Part shown: positions 1 to 7,724 of the stretch, piece by piece
Layout: every line of letters starts with the position of its first letter
Numbering within the stretch: position 1 is the stretch's first letter
Origin: Maridesulfovibrio sp.
Lineage (GTDB): Bacteria; Desulfobacterota; Desulfovibrionia; Desulfovibrionales; Desulfovibrionaceae
Length of the DNA stretch: 64,000 nucleotides
Direction of reading: 5' to 3'
NCBI RefSeq assembly: GCF_963677005.1
Contig: NZ_OY781616.1
Coordinates: 1,839,501 to 1,903,500 of the forward strand
Translations under genes and position numbers: made by a program
The notes under the pieces: generated by a model
Told to the model about the DNA's origin: nothing
What the model saw: the letters and a program-made list of their open reading frames with translations, nothing else
The model's database searches: none

Positions 1-2549
1 CTTTCCTGACTCTTCTCGAATTCACCGCCGTATGCAACGGAATAACCCACCGGCCATTCATGCGATTTCATCATCCTGTTTATTTCCGGGCGAACAGCAT
101 CCAGAGTCTGCATGGCGAAATAGCCGTCCAGAAGGTCGGCCTTGACGGTCATGGTTCTGGTCTGATCACGGCGACGTATGTCCGAAGGCTGCCAGACCAG
201 TCTGGAACTGGCTATCTGGCTGAGCGGCACGGATTTGCCGTCCTGATATGAATAGATGTTTATACTGTCCAGCTTGTCCAGCCTGTTGCGGAAGGATTCC
301 TCACTGCGCAGCAGGATAGGAATATTGGTATCTCCTTCACGGTAAGTTGAAGCCTGATAGCCGCTCATGGCCGACTGCAGGGAAGCGGCAACATCGAAAC
401 TGGACAAACCGGCCTGCCGGGCCTTGTCCTGATCCACATCGACTTCCATTTTCTTGGTCCACTGCCCCCAGTCGTCCCATACACGGGCAACTCCGGGTGT
501 TTTATCAAGCAGTGCGGCGATTTTGTCACGTAGCATATAAAGAGTCTTCTGGTCCGGACCGGAAATACGAATCTGCACCGGAGCACCCACCGGAGGACCG
601 TTCATAAGCTTCTTGAGACTGAAGTCCGCATCCGGGAACTTGCCCTTTAACTCCTTCCTGACCCGCTCGATAACGGCATCGGTTTCCGGAACACTTTTGG
701 TGTTGACCACAAAAGTGGCGAGGTTGTCATTGCGCTGTTCAAGGTTGAGCGGCAGGTACCAGCGCGGACCGCCATGGCCTACGAAAGTTCCGACACTCTC
801 CACCCCTTCATCGGACATCAGGAACTGTTCAAGCTTCCCGGCTTCCTCGGCGGTGGTGGTTATGTCCGATCCGAAGGGCTGCCAGAAATCAATTGTGAAC
901 TGGGCCCGTTCGTTGGGCGGAAAGAACATTTTAGGGACAAACTTGAATCCCCAGAAAGCCACCGCGCAACCGAAAAGAACTATGACAAGAAACACGGTCC
1001 TGTGTTTCAGGCAGGCGATGAGCATGCTCCTGTAGATTCTGTACATACGGCTGGAAAATGTCTGAATGACCTTCTTGGGCTTGAGTATGTAATAGCAGAG
1101 CATGGGCACCATGGACATGGACAGCACCCAGGAACACAGCAGAGTCAGGCTCACGACTATGAACAGTGAAAAGCAGTATTCCCCGGTGGTATTGTCGGCC
1201 AGCGGAATCGGCAGAAAAGCGAAAACTGTTGTCAGCGATGCAGCAAGAAGCGGCATCCAGAGTTCTGAAACGGAACCGACAACCGCCTTCATACGGTCCT
1301 CACCGGCCGCAAGGCGTACAAGAATGGCTTCCGAAACAACGACACCGTTATCGACAAGGATACCCAGTGAGATGATAAGCGAGGCAATGGATATTCTCTG
1401 CATCCCCACATCGAAAAACGGCATCAGACCGATGCACCCCAGCATGGCCATGGGAACCAGCGATCCGGCGATCAGCCCGGTCTTGAACCCGGCGAAAACA
1501 AGAATGACCACGACCACGAAGACAAAAGACTCAAGCAGATTGAGCATGAAATCCGAAACGGCCGTATCAACATAATCCGGCTGGTAGACTACTATATTGT
1601 AGTCCATGCCGAGATATAGATCCTTGGAAAGCTCATCCAGCTTTGCGCTGACCAGTTTGCCAACTTCCATGATGTTGTTGCCGTCGGCCATGGAGATGGC
1701 GAGCATAATGGCCGGTTTTCCGTTATACCTGGCCAGAACACCCGGAGGATCGGCGAATCCGCGGCTGACTTTGGTAACATCGGAAAGCTTTACCGAAGAC
1801 TTCATGCCCTCGATTCTCATGGAAAGGTCAGCGATGTCGTCAACTGATTTGAACTCACCGGTCGGCTCTATGGAAATACGCTCCGGTCCGACCTTGGCCG
1901 AACCGCTGGGGCGGATCGAGTTCTGGTGATCGATCATCTGTCCCAGAGCAAACGGAGTTATACCTGCCGCTGCCATGCGCGAGTTTGAAAAATCGATGAA
2001 AACCCGCTCGTCCTGCAGCCCCCACCGCTCGACCTTACCGACTCCGGGAGTCTGCAACAGCTTGTCGCGGGTATAGTCGGCCACGTCCTTGAGTTCCCGA
2101 TAGGTGAAGCCGTCACCGGTAAGGGCGACCAGAATTCCGTACACATCTCCGAACTCGTCATTGATGCTCGGGGTCATGGCTTCCGGCGGCAGTGTCGGTT
2201 GCGCGTCTGAGACCTTGTTACGCAGTTTCTGCCAGATAGGATTCATATCCTTCTGGCTATCCTGAAACTCGACCTCTATGATGGATATGCCGGTCATGGA
2301 CTGCGAACGGACATTCTTGATTACATCAATCTCGCGAATCTTCTCTTCAAGCTTGTCGGTAACCAGTTCCTCCACCCTCTGTGGAGAGGCTCCCGGAAAC
2401 GCGGTGATGACCACGGCCGTGCGGATTGTAAAATCCGGATCTTCCGACTTCGGAATGCTCATGAAAGTCATCACGCCGCCAAGGGCGATGAGCAGAAACA
2501 GAGCTATGGAAGTGCGGCTGTTCTCTATGCACCATCTGGCAAGATTCAC
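1..2549 (-). CDS. RND-family multidrug efflux permease, C-terminus beyond window
   Basis: Inner-membrane proton-driven pump of the RND (AcrB-like) superfamily, working with the periplasmic adaptor encoded just upstream. The frame is open from a GTG at 2549 to the window edge, about 849 codons. The N-terminus reads through a first membrane helix into MSIPKSEDPDFTIR and then ITAFPGASPQRVEELVTD, the usual start of RND porter domains. The last visible residues (GGEFEKSQE) match GGEYEDSKD, near residue 840 of the 1010-residue RND pump at 17948, so roughly 170 residues are missing. The GTG start overlaps the adaptor stop by 4 bp (GTGA), so the genes are translationally coupled. No outer-membrane channel gene is visible; substrate unknown. 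Confidence 0.93.
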   Translation of the reverse strand, partial: MNLARWCIENSRTSIALFLLIALGGVMTFMSIPKSEDPDFTIRTAVVITAFPGASPQRVEELVTDKLEEKIREIDVIKNVRSQSMTGISIIEVEFQDSQKDMNPIWQKLRNKVSDAQPTLPPEAMTPSINDEFGDVYGILVALTGDGFTYRELKDVADYTRDKLLQTPGVGKVERWGLQDERVFIDFSNSRMAAAGITPFALGQMIDHQNSIRPSGSAKVGPERISIEPTGEFKSVDDIADLSMRIEGMKSSVKLSDVTKVSRGFADPPGVLARYNGKPAIMLAISMADGNNIMEVGKLVSAKLDELSKDLYLGMDYNIVVYQPDYVDTAVSDFMLNLLESFVFVVVVILVFAGFKTGLIAGSLVPMAMLGCIGLMPFFDVGMQRISIASLIISLGILVDNGVVVSEAILVRLAAGEDRMKAVVGSVSELWMPLLAASLTTVFAFLPIPLADNTTGEYCFSLFIVVSLTLLCSWVLSMSMVPMLCYYILKPKKVIQTFSSRMYRIYRSMLIACLKHRTVFLVIVLFGCAVAFWGFKFVPKMFFPPNERAQFTIDFWQPFGSDITTTAEEAGKLEQFLMSDEGVESVGTFVGHGGPRWYLPLNLEQRNDNLATFVVNTKSVPETDAVIERVRKELKGKFPDADFSLKKLMNGPPVGAPVQIRISGPDQKTLYMLRDKIAALLDKTPGVARVWDDWGQWTKKMEVDVDQDKARQAGLSSFDVAASLQSAMSGYQASTYREGDTNIPILLRSEESFRNRLDKLDSINIYSYQDGKSVPLSQIASSRLVWQPSDIRRRDQTRTMTVKADLLDGYFAMQTLDAVRPEINRMMKSHEWPVGYSVAYGGEFEKSQE

Positions 2550-3625
2550 GACAATCCCCCCACGCTGCGAACTTTCATGCCGTCCTTCAGCGAATGAACA
2601 CCGCGTGTGACAACTGTTTCACCGGACTTCAGGCCTTCCAGAATCTCCAGTCCCTGCCTGGAAAGAGTCCCGACCTTTACGTCACGGCGTTTAACCACAG
2701 TCCCGTTCTCCAGCACCCACACGTACTTGCTGCCGTCAGATCCGCCCACGACCGAGGACGGAGCCACAAAAAGACTGCCACCGGCTGAACGCCCCAGAAA
2801 CTTCACGTTTCCGGACATGCCGCTGCGAACCAGTTGCTTGGAATTATCGAGATAAACCTTGACCGGAAAAGAGGAACCATGGTTCGTGCCTATGCCGACC
2901 TCCATGATCACCCCGTTCATGACTTTTCCCGGAAGGGCATCAAAGGTTACAAGCACCTTCTCGCCTTCCGATATCTCTGAAATGAGGGTATCCGGCAGAG
3001 CTATATACATTTTCATCTGTTTACCGGCATTGAATCCCACGACCTTCTGGCCGGGCTGCACGTTCTGGTGCACATTGACATCCACGGAACCGACCCATCC
3101 ATCAAACGGGGCCTTGAGGACTGTGTAACGCACCCTTTTACGCGCAATATCAAGCAGCTTTTCAGAAGCGTTCAGCTGAGCCTGAAAGGATTTGAAATCC
3201 GCATCGGCCTGATCCAGCTCGGACTTGGAAACAACCTTGCGTTCATAAAGGGTTCTGATGCGGGCCACATCCGCCTTGGCGCGGACATAGTTGGCCCGGA
3301 CCTGTTCAAGGTTGGATTCGCTCTGGCGCACTTCCAGCTCGTAGTCGGCAGGGTCCAGCCGGGCAATAACTTCTCCGGCCTGAAACTTGCGACCTATCTG
3401 GTCGCCGGGGAAGGAAATTATCTTGCCTCCGACACGAAAAGACAGGTCTGACTGGAGGGCGTCCTCAGCCGTTCCGGAAAAAACCCACTGCCTGCTGGAT
3501 GCAGATTCTCCGACAGTCATTGTCTTGACCGGACGCAGGATTTCCTGCGCCGGACCCGGTTTTTCCTTGCACCCGCCAAGCGCGAACAAAAACAGGATTA
3601 TCGTAGCAACTAATATTTTTTTCAT
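2546..3625 (-). CDS. RND efflux periplasmic adaptor (membrane fusion lipoprotein)
   Basis: Periplasmic adaptor (HlyD/AcrA family) linking the RND pump to an outer-membrane channel. About 359 residues from the chosen ATG at 3625. It begins MKKILVATIILFLFALGGCK, a lipoprotein signal with lipobox LGGC, so it is probably lipid-anchored. Then come a beta-barrel/lipoyl half (SFRVGGKI, EVIARLDPADYELEV), an alpha-helical hairpin rich in R/A/E/Q (about residues 95-150), the second lipoyl half (LKAPFDGWVGSVDVNVHQ) and a membrane-proximal tail. An in-frame ATG 24 nt upstream lies inside the tetR 3' end; 3625 is preferred because of the lipobox spacing and a GAGG about 7 nt upstream. It sits 1 bp after the tetR stop and overlaps the pump gene, giving a tetR-adaptor-pump operon. 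Confidence 0.93.
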   Translation of the reverse strand: MKKILVATIILFLFALGGCKEKPGPAQEILRPVKTMTVGESASSRQWVFSGTAEDALQSDLSFRVGGKIISFPGDQIGRKFQAGEVIARLDPADYELEVRQSESNLEQVRANYVRAKADVARIRTLYERKVVSKSELDQADADFKSFQAQLNASEKLLDIARKRVRYTVLKAPFDGWVGSVDVNVHQNVQPGQKVVGFNAGKQMKMYIALPDTLISEISEGEKVLVTFDALPGKVMNGVIMEVGIGTNHGSSFPVKVYLDNSKQLVRSGMSGNVKFLGRSAGGSLFVAPSSVVGGSDGSKYVWVLENGTVVKRRDVKVGTLSRQGLEILEGLKSGETVVTRGVHSLKDGMKVRSVGGLS

Positions 3626-3626
3626 A

Positions 3627-4322
3627 TTAAGCCTCGTTGCAGCAGACAAAAGCCACGGCTCTTTTACACAGGGTTTCAGTTATTATATCAATTCTTTCCG
3701 GGGTCATTTCATCCCACCCGACACGGTCGGAAAAAGCCTTGTGATTTACAAACTTAAGCGCGATACCGATCAGAGCGGTACCCACGATCATAATTTCGGT
3801 AAAGGTGGTTCCATCAGGCATGACAGCCTTGAGCAGCATGTTCATGGCATCAATGGAAGGGCTGAAAAATTTCTCATCAAGCATGGAATACGCTTCACTG
3901 GGAGCGGCAAGCTCCCGGTTGATAAGCATTATACCCCAGATGGAAGCCGGATTGCTGAGCATTCCGCTCATAAAGGATCTGAAAAACCAGGCCACTGCTT
4001 CTTCGCCGCTAAGCGTTCCGGATTCGTATTCGGATACTTTCTCCATGACGACATCCATGCCGGGCATGACTTCATCGCGACACGCAATGATCTCATTCAG
4101 AATAGCCTCGTAAAGCCCTTGTTTTCCCCCGAAGTGGTACCCCACGGTCGCAAGGTTGACTTCCGCCTCGGAAGCCAGATTGCGCATGCTCACCCCGTTG
4201 AACCCGTTCATGGCAAACAGTTGCAACCCGACTTCTATCAGCCGTCTGCGGGTCTCTTCTCCCCTGGCCTTGTTGGTCATTCCCTTGGACTTGCACACCG
4301 TACACGTGGCATTAGTTTTCAT
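3627..4322 (-). CDS. TetR/AcrR-family transcriptional regulator
   Basis: Likely local repressor of the efflux operon it heads. About 231 residues from the ATG at 4322, which has GAGG 9 nt upstream; the frame is open further upstream (to 4448) but no better-placed start is seen. An N-terminal Cys-containing stretch (KTNATCTVCKSKG) precedes a classic TetR helix-turn-helix: RRRLIEVGLQLFAMNGFNG, then VSMRNLASEAEVNLATVGYH and the FGGKQGLY turn. The C-terminal domain (about residues 75-230) is helical, as expected for ligand binding. The short CxxC pair before the HTH is unusual and could be a metal or redox handle, which is only a guess. The promoter region upstream carries palindromes (see 4421-4470). 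Confidence 0.9.
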   Translation of the reverse strand: MKTNATCTVCKSKGMTNKARGEETRRRLIEVGLQLFAMNGFNGVSMRNLASEAEVNLATVGYHFGGKQGLYEAILNEIIACRDEVMPGMDVVMEKVSEYESGTLSGEEAVAWFFRSFMSGMLSNPASIWGIMLINRELAAPSEAYSMLDEKFFSPSIDAMNMLLKAVMPDGTTFTEIMIVGTALIGIALKFVNHKAFSDRVGWDEMTPERIDIITETLCKRAVAFVCCNEA

Positions 4323-4420
4323 ACCCGGAAACCTCACATTTGATCGGGCGGCGAAAATCGACCGCCCGCAATCTATTTTCATTCTTACAGGAACTAAATA
4401 AACACCGTTCACTATAAAGT

Positions 4421-4470
4421 CAAACGTTTGTTTAAAATATTTGTTCAAAACTTTTGTTTATATACAAACA
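4421..4470 (-). promoter_or_regulatory. Putative TetR operator/promoter region
   Basis: AT-rich stretch just upstream of the tetR-adaptor-pump operon. It contains the perfect palindrome CAAACGTTTG (4421-4430) and the near-perfect inverted repeat TGTTTATATACAAACA (4455-4470). TetR-family regulators usually bind such palindromes in their own promoters, so autoregulation is likely. This is inferred from position and symmetry only. Confidence 0.5.
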
Positions 4471-4783
4471 GGAAAGATAAACCAGACTAATGTTCAGGTA
4501 TAGTAGAGTGTTAAAGCAGCAAGTTTCTCCAGGAAATATTCGTTAGCGTGGGATTTTTCCCAGATTATGGAATGCCCCCTTACCGTACGATTTTTTCCGA
4601 ATTCTGCACTCCCCTTATGAAGCTGACTCCCGGTGGGAGCGAAGCTGCAATATGAGGACATTTAGAGCTCTCTTCACCAAACGGAAATTTGTGTACGGTA
4701 AGTCCGGAAACCTGAAGAACACCCACACGACCAAAAGGTCTGCGTCGTTGCCGCGAGCGCCTATCTGGCTGCGATCCCTGGCC
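4471..4783. other. Gene-free spacer with a 124-bp inverted-repeat-bounded segment
   Basis: No convincing gene lies between tetR and the MATE gene. The segment 4579-4702 is bounded by inverted copies of CTTACCGTAC (4579-4588 and, inverted, 4693-4702). The similarity continues inward for about 10 more bases to a shared TTTCCG. Inside is a small hairpin CTCCC-GGT-GGGAG near 4630. It resembles a small non-coding mobile remnant (MITE-like), but no flanking target duplication is visible. The segment holds no clear U-tract terminator for the MATE gene. Confidence 0.35.
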
Positions 4784-6169
4784 TCACACCCCATGGCGGG
4801 GCACAAGGGATGCTGAATTCTCCTCCAGCCCGTTCAAAGACCTTTTCAGCGGAATGAACAGCAAAAAGGCAAGGGCGAAGGACAATACCTCGGCCACGGG
4901 CTGGGCGTAGATCACGCCTTTCATTCCATATATTCCGGGCAGGATCATGATCGCGGGAATGAAGAATATTCCCTGCCTGCTGAGATTCAACAGCATCCCT
5001 TCCCCGGCCTTTCCAAGGGCCAGGAAAAGCGTCGCATCAACCACGAAAAGTCCGAACAATATGAAGACGAGCCCGTTGTACATAAGGACTTTCCCGCCTA
5101 TTTCCACGATGTTCAAGTCTCCGTGGCTGAAAAGCCTCATGATTTCGCCGTTGAAAAGGCACAGGGATACGGCCACCACGGCGCAATAGGCTCCGGTCCA
5201 TTTCAGCGCGACGGCGATGGATTCCTTTAAGCGGCCATAGTTTCCCGCTCCATAGTTGTATCCAGCTATGGGCTGAAATCCTTTGACAAAACCAAAAACA
5301 ACAAAGGACACCAAGGCCAGTATTCTGAGCGCGACCCCGATGCTGGCAACCGCCGAGTCTCCGTATTCGCTGATGGCCGTGTTGGTCATTCCCATGGAAA
5401 GGCCGGAAAGCAATTGAAAGGCGAACATGGGAAGGCCCAGCTTGAGCACGTTGAGATATACGTCTTTTTCAAAAGTCATATGTTTTGGAGCGATGCTGAC
5501 ATTTGCCCTGGAACTTGCGAAATACCAGATGAAAACCGCGAGCATGGAGGCTTGGGAAATGACCGTCGCGGCCGCGGCCCCATAAACTCCCCAGTTGAAC
5601 ACGAAGATGAATACCGGGTCCAAAACCATGTTCAGCACCCCGCCGAACAGCATCACGACCATGGACATCCTGGCCGCGCCTTCGGAGATGACGATGTTGT
5701 TTATGGTGATGTAGCATACGCCTACAGTAGAAAACAGCATGAAGACCGAGAAATAATCCCGTGCATAGGGCAGGATGGTTTCCGTTGCCCCCAGGTATGT
5801 CAACAATTCCTCTGAAAACAGCATGCAGGCGGCGGTAAGGACAGCTCCAGCGGCAATACCGGAGAACAGGGCCGTGGAGGCGACCTTGCTCGCGCCGGAT
5901 ATGTCGCCATCGCCCATGTACCGGGAGATGCAGGACGCCGCCCCGCATCCGAATGTCAGCCCCAGGCCGATGACGACCTGCACCACCGGAAAAACAATGG
6001 ACACAGCGGCCATCTGGCTGGGGCCGAGCCAACCGATGAAGTAGGCGTCCACCACGTTGTACAAGGCCGAGACCAGCATCCCGATGATGGCCGGGAGCCC
6101 GAGCTTCAAAAGGGCAGTTGAAACCTTTTCCTCGCTCAAGATGCGGATTCTTTTGTCTTTGGCGTTCAT
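4784..6169 (-). CDS. MATE-family multidrug/Na+ efflux transporter
   Basis: Inner-membrane cation-coupled drug exporter of the MATE family (NorM/DinF-like). 461 residues, the usual family length, with 12 predicted hydrophobic helices in two homologous halves. Seen directly: LLKLGLPAIIGMLVSALYNV at the start, YFIGWLGPSQMAAVSIVFPV in helix 2 and the second-half repeat NVLKLGLPMFAFQLLSG. ATG at 6169 has AAGGAA about 6 nt upstream. It lies 58 nt downstream of marR on the same strand and has its own copy of the GTATAG-N3-CTATAC palindrome in between, so MarR probably represses it directly. Substrate cannot be told from sequence. Confidence 0.93.
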   Translation of the reverse strand: MNAKDKRIRILSEEKVSTALLKLGLPAIIGMLVSALYNVVDAYFIGWLGPSQMAAVSIVFPVVQVVIGLGLTFGCGAASCISRYMGDGDISGASKVASTALFSGIAAGAVLTAACMLFSEELLTYLGATETILPYARDYFSVFMLFSTVGVCYITINNIVISEGAARMSMVVMLFGGVLNMVLDPVFIFVFNWGVYGAAAATVISQASMLAVFIWYFASSRANVSIAPKHMTFEKDVYLNVLKLGLPMFAFQLLSGLSMGMTNTAISEYGDSAVASIGVALRILALVSFVVFGFVKGFQPIAGYNYGAGNYGRLKESIAVALKWTGAYCAVVAVSLCLFNGEIMRLFSHGDLNIVEIGGKVLMYNGLVFILFGLFVVDATLFLALGKAGEGMLLNLSRQGIFFIPAIMILPGIYGMKGVIYAQPVAEVLSFALAFLLFIPLKRSLNGLEENSASLVPRHGV

Positions 6170-6196
6170 ATGATTCCTTATGATTGTGATTAAAGC

Positions 6197-6211
6197 GTAT
6201 AGCTACTATAC
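6197..6211. promoter_or_regulatory. Palindromic MarR-type operator before MATE gene
   Basis: GTATAGCTACTATAC, two 6-bp inverted arms around 3 nt, in the 58-nt gap between the marR stop and the MATE ATG. The same arms recur upstream of marR (6699-6713), which makes both likely binding sites of the local MarR protein. Confidence 0.65.
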
Positions 6212-6227
6212 ACTTTAGATAAAAAAA

Positions 6228-6689
6228 TTATCCCTCGTGGGATTCGATCTCCTGGGACACCCTGCGCAGAAAATTTTTCAGAAACACGAGATGTTCTTCG
6301 GACTCCTGCTCAAGCAGCCCGGCCACCATTTCGTCAAAGTCGCGGTGGAGCCTGGCGTGGGCCTCATAGGCTGTTTCCCCTTTGGTGGTAAGGCTCAGCA
6401 AAAGCCTTGACTGGTTCTTCGGATCGCTGGCCTTGACGACCATTCCCTTTTTTTCCAGCTTTTTTATTATCTGGGAAATCGCGCCTTTGGTCACGCCGAA
6501 CCTTTGGGCCAGGGCGGCCACATGGAATCCTGGATTGTCCTTGATTGCCACTATCAAATGGATTTCGGCCTCGAACAGGCGTTCGTCCGTGCCGTAGTAA
6601 TGGGTCCGCTTGTCATGATCGAAAAGCAGCCAAGCCACGCGCAACAATTGATAGCTTACACCGGATTCTTCTTTGCTACGAACCAACAT
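6228..6689 (-). CDS. MarR-family transcriptional regulator
   Basis: Winged-helix repressor, probably controlling itself and the downstream MATE exporter. 153 residues from ATG at 6689; a TTG two codons upstream is possible. The DNA-binding core is plain: FHVAALAQRFGVTKGAISQI, then IKKLEKKGMVVKASDPKNQS, followed by the wing and a dimerisation helix. No Shine-Dalgarno precedes the ATG. A TTGACG (-35-like) and TATACA (-10-like) flank the operator at 6699-6713 and would start the transcript within a few bases of the ATG, so a leaderless mRNA is possible (inference). Confidence 0.9.
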   Translation of the reverse strand: MLVRSKEESGVSYQLLRVAWLLFDHDKRTHYYGTDERLFEAEIHLIVAIKDNPGFHVAALAQRFGVTKGAISQIIKKLEKKGMVVKASDPKNQSRLLLSLTTKGETAYEAHARLHRDFDEMVAGLLEQESEEHLVFLKNFLRRVSQEIESHEG

Positions 6690-6698
6690 GCGCAATGT

Positions 6699-6713
6699 GT
6701 ATAGCAGCTATAC
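6699..6713. promoter_or_regulatory. Palindromic operator in the marR promoter
   Basis: GTATAGCAGCTATAC, arms of 7 bp around one base. Read on the minus strand it sits between a TTGACG and a TATACA-like hexamer, where repressor binding would block RNA polymerase. It is the same motif as 6197-6211. Confidence 0.65.
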
Positions 6714-6934
6714 TCTATCGTCAATCTTTTTCTCGTTGCCGGCGGGTATATGATTGGGAATGGCCGGACAGGCACGGCCTTGAAAAATATTGCCGAGGGG
6801 CCAGGAGGCGGCCATGCCAGACAACCGCCCGGCATGGCGGAAAAAGGACGATTTTGAAAGGCGCGTCCTTTGACCTGGGAAGGCTGGCGCGCGCTCAAAT
6901 TTTTTGCCCTCTTCCAATCGTCCAAGTCCTTTTA

Positions 6935-7284
6935 TCACGCCAGATCTTCTACTGCAAGATACTGAGGCAACAAGCTTCTTCTTTCATCATCCGACTTTAC
7001 GCCAGGCAGTCTTTCAAAGAGAAAGTGCAGATATCGCAGCGGTTCCAGCCCGTTAGCCTACGCAGTCTCGACCAGGCTGTACAAGTCCGTGCCTCGTTTT
7101 TTTGTCCCGGCCTTGAGCACGTCCATGAACTTACGCCGCACGTGCGCCAGACAGCCGACATGGATGATGCCCTCTCGCCCCCCAAAGGCGTTATACCCCG
7201 CATACCCGTCGGTTTGCAGATAGCCTGAAAATTCACGCACCAGCCCCTCGGCAACCTTGCCGGAACGCGAGGGTGAATAGCTGT
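6935..7284 (-). pseudogene. IS66 transposase TnpC, 3' fragment with an amber codon
   Basis: C-terminal part of the DDE transposase. Seen: YSPSRSGKVAEGLV, then GYLQTDGYAGYNAFGG, CLAHVRRKFMDVLKAG and YSLVETA. Next comes a TAG (codon at 7058-7060) exactly where IS66 proteins usually have Lys in VETAKANGLEP. After the TAG the same frame continues ANGLEPLRYLHFLFERLP and DERRSLLPQYLAVEDLA to a TGA at 6935-6937. So this is a truncated gene with one nonsense mutation. The catalytic N-terminal two-thirds is absent. Confidence 0.8.
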
Positions 7285-7523
7285 TGGACTTCCTTGGCCG
7301 TGATCTGTTGCACCGGAATCGCAACTATGTCCGGCGTCTTGACACGAAAACCTTCACTTTGCCCCAGGAAACGCCGTTTCCAGTGATAAAACGCGCCTGC
7401 GGAAAGCTTGTGTCTGCGGCAGTATTCGGCTTGCGTCAGCTTGCTCGCACGCCAACCATCGACATGTTTACGCCAAAAGTCGGCTGAACGGAGTTTCTTC
7501 TGTTTTCGGGATGCCTTGGCCAT
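7233..7523 (-). pseudogene. IS66 accessory protein TnpA remnant
   Basis: 96-residue frame beginning MAKASRKQKKLRSADFWRKH and continuing WRASKLTQAEYCRRHKLSAG and FYHWKRRF, the helix-turn-helix region of IS66 OrfA/TnpA. After about residue 74 (VAIPVQQI) the match ends and the frame runs into tnpC DNA read out of frame. That marks the deletion junction at about 7280-7300. Probably non-functional on its own. Confidence 0.75.
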
Positions 7524-7611
7524 GGATGCTCCTCCTTGAGCTGAAGGGCATCATGGCATTGATGGGGTGCTGCTGTAAGAAGGGGGTTATCGTGCGCTTA
7601 CGAATATTCAT

Positions 7612-7652
7612 GGGCATAAAAAAGTCCCGCTGACCTAAATCAGCGGGACTTT
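7612..7652 (-). terminator. Rho-independent terminator after rel
   Basis: Perfect 13-bp stem AAAGTCCCGCTGA / TCAGCGGGACTTT (7621-7633 with 7640-7652), 6-nt loop, and a run of T on the minus strand (A-run at about 7618-7623 on the plus strand). Placed about 70 nt after the rel stop. Confidence 0.85.
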
Positions 7653-7724
7653 ATTTGATAGGGCTATAAATCTAGTCGGGGTTCCTCTGTCGTTAATTAG
7701 ACATGGACTTCGGCACAAAACAAA

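Larger units (their letters stand above)
6890..7601 (-). mobile_element. IS66-family insertion sequence, internally deleted and inactive
   Basis: The left end is clear: the minus strand from 7601 reads GTAAGCGCACGATAACCCCC, the typical IS66 terminal inverted repeat (GTAAGCG...). It is followed by a tnpA-like ORF fused by deletion to the last third of tnpC; tnpB and most of tnpC are missing. The right end is not exact: a GCGCTCAAAT stretch near 6888-6898 could be the mutated end, and no 8-bp target duplication is seen. A normal IS66 is about 2.5 kb, so about 1.8 kb has gone. Confidence 0.8.

Noticed and set aside
3387-4343. 318-codon plus-strand frame over adaptor/tetR
   Set aside because: Antisense shadow of the tetR and adaptor genes, with no coding features.
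4615-4806. 63-codon minus-strand frame after the MATE gene
   Set aside because: Overlaps the MATE end and the inverted-repeat segment; no protein features.
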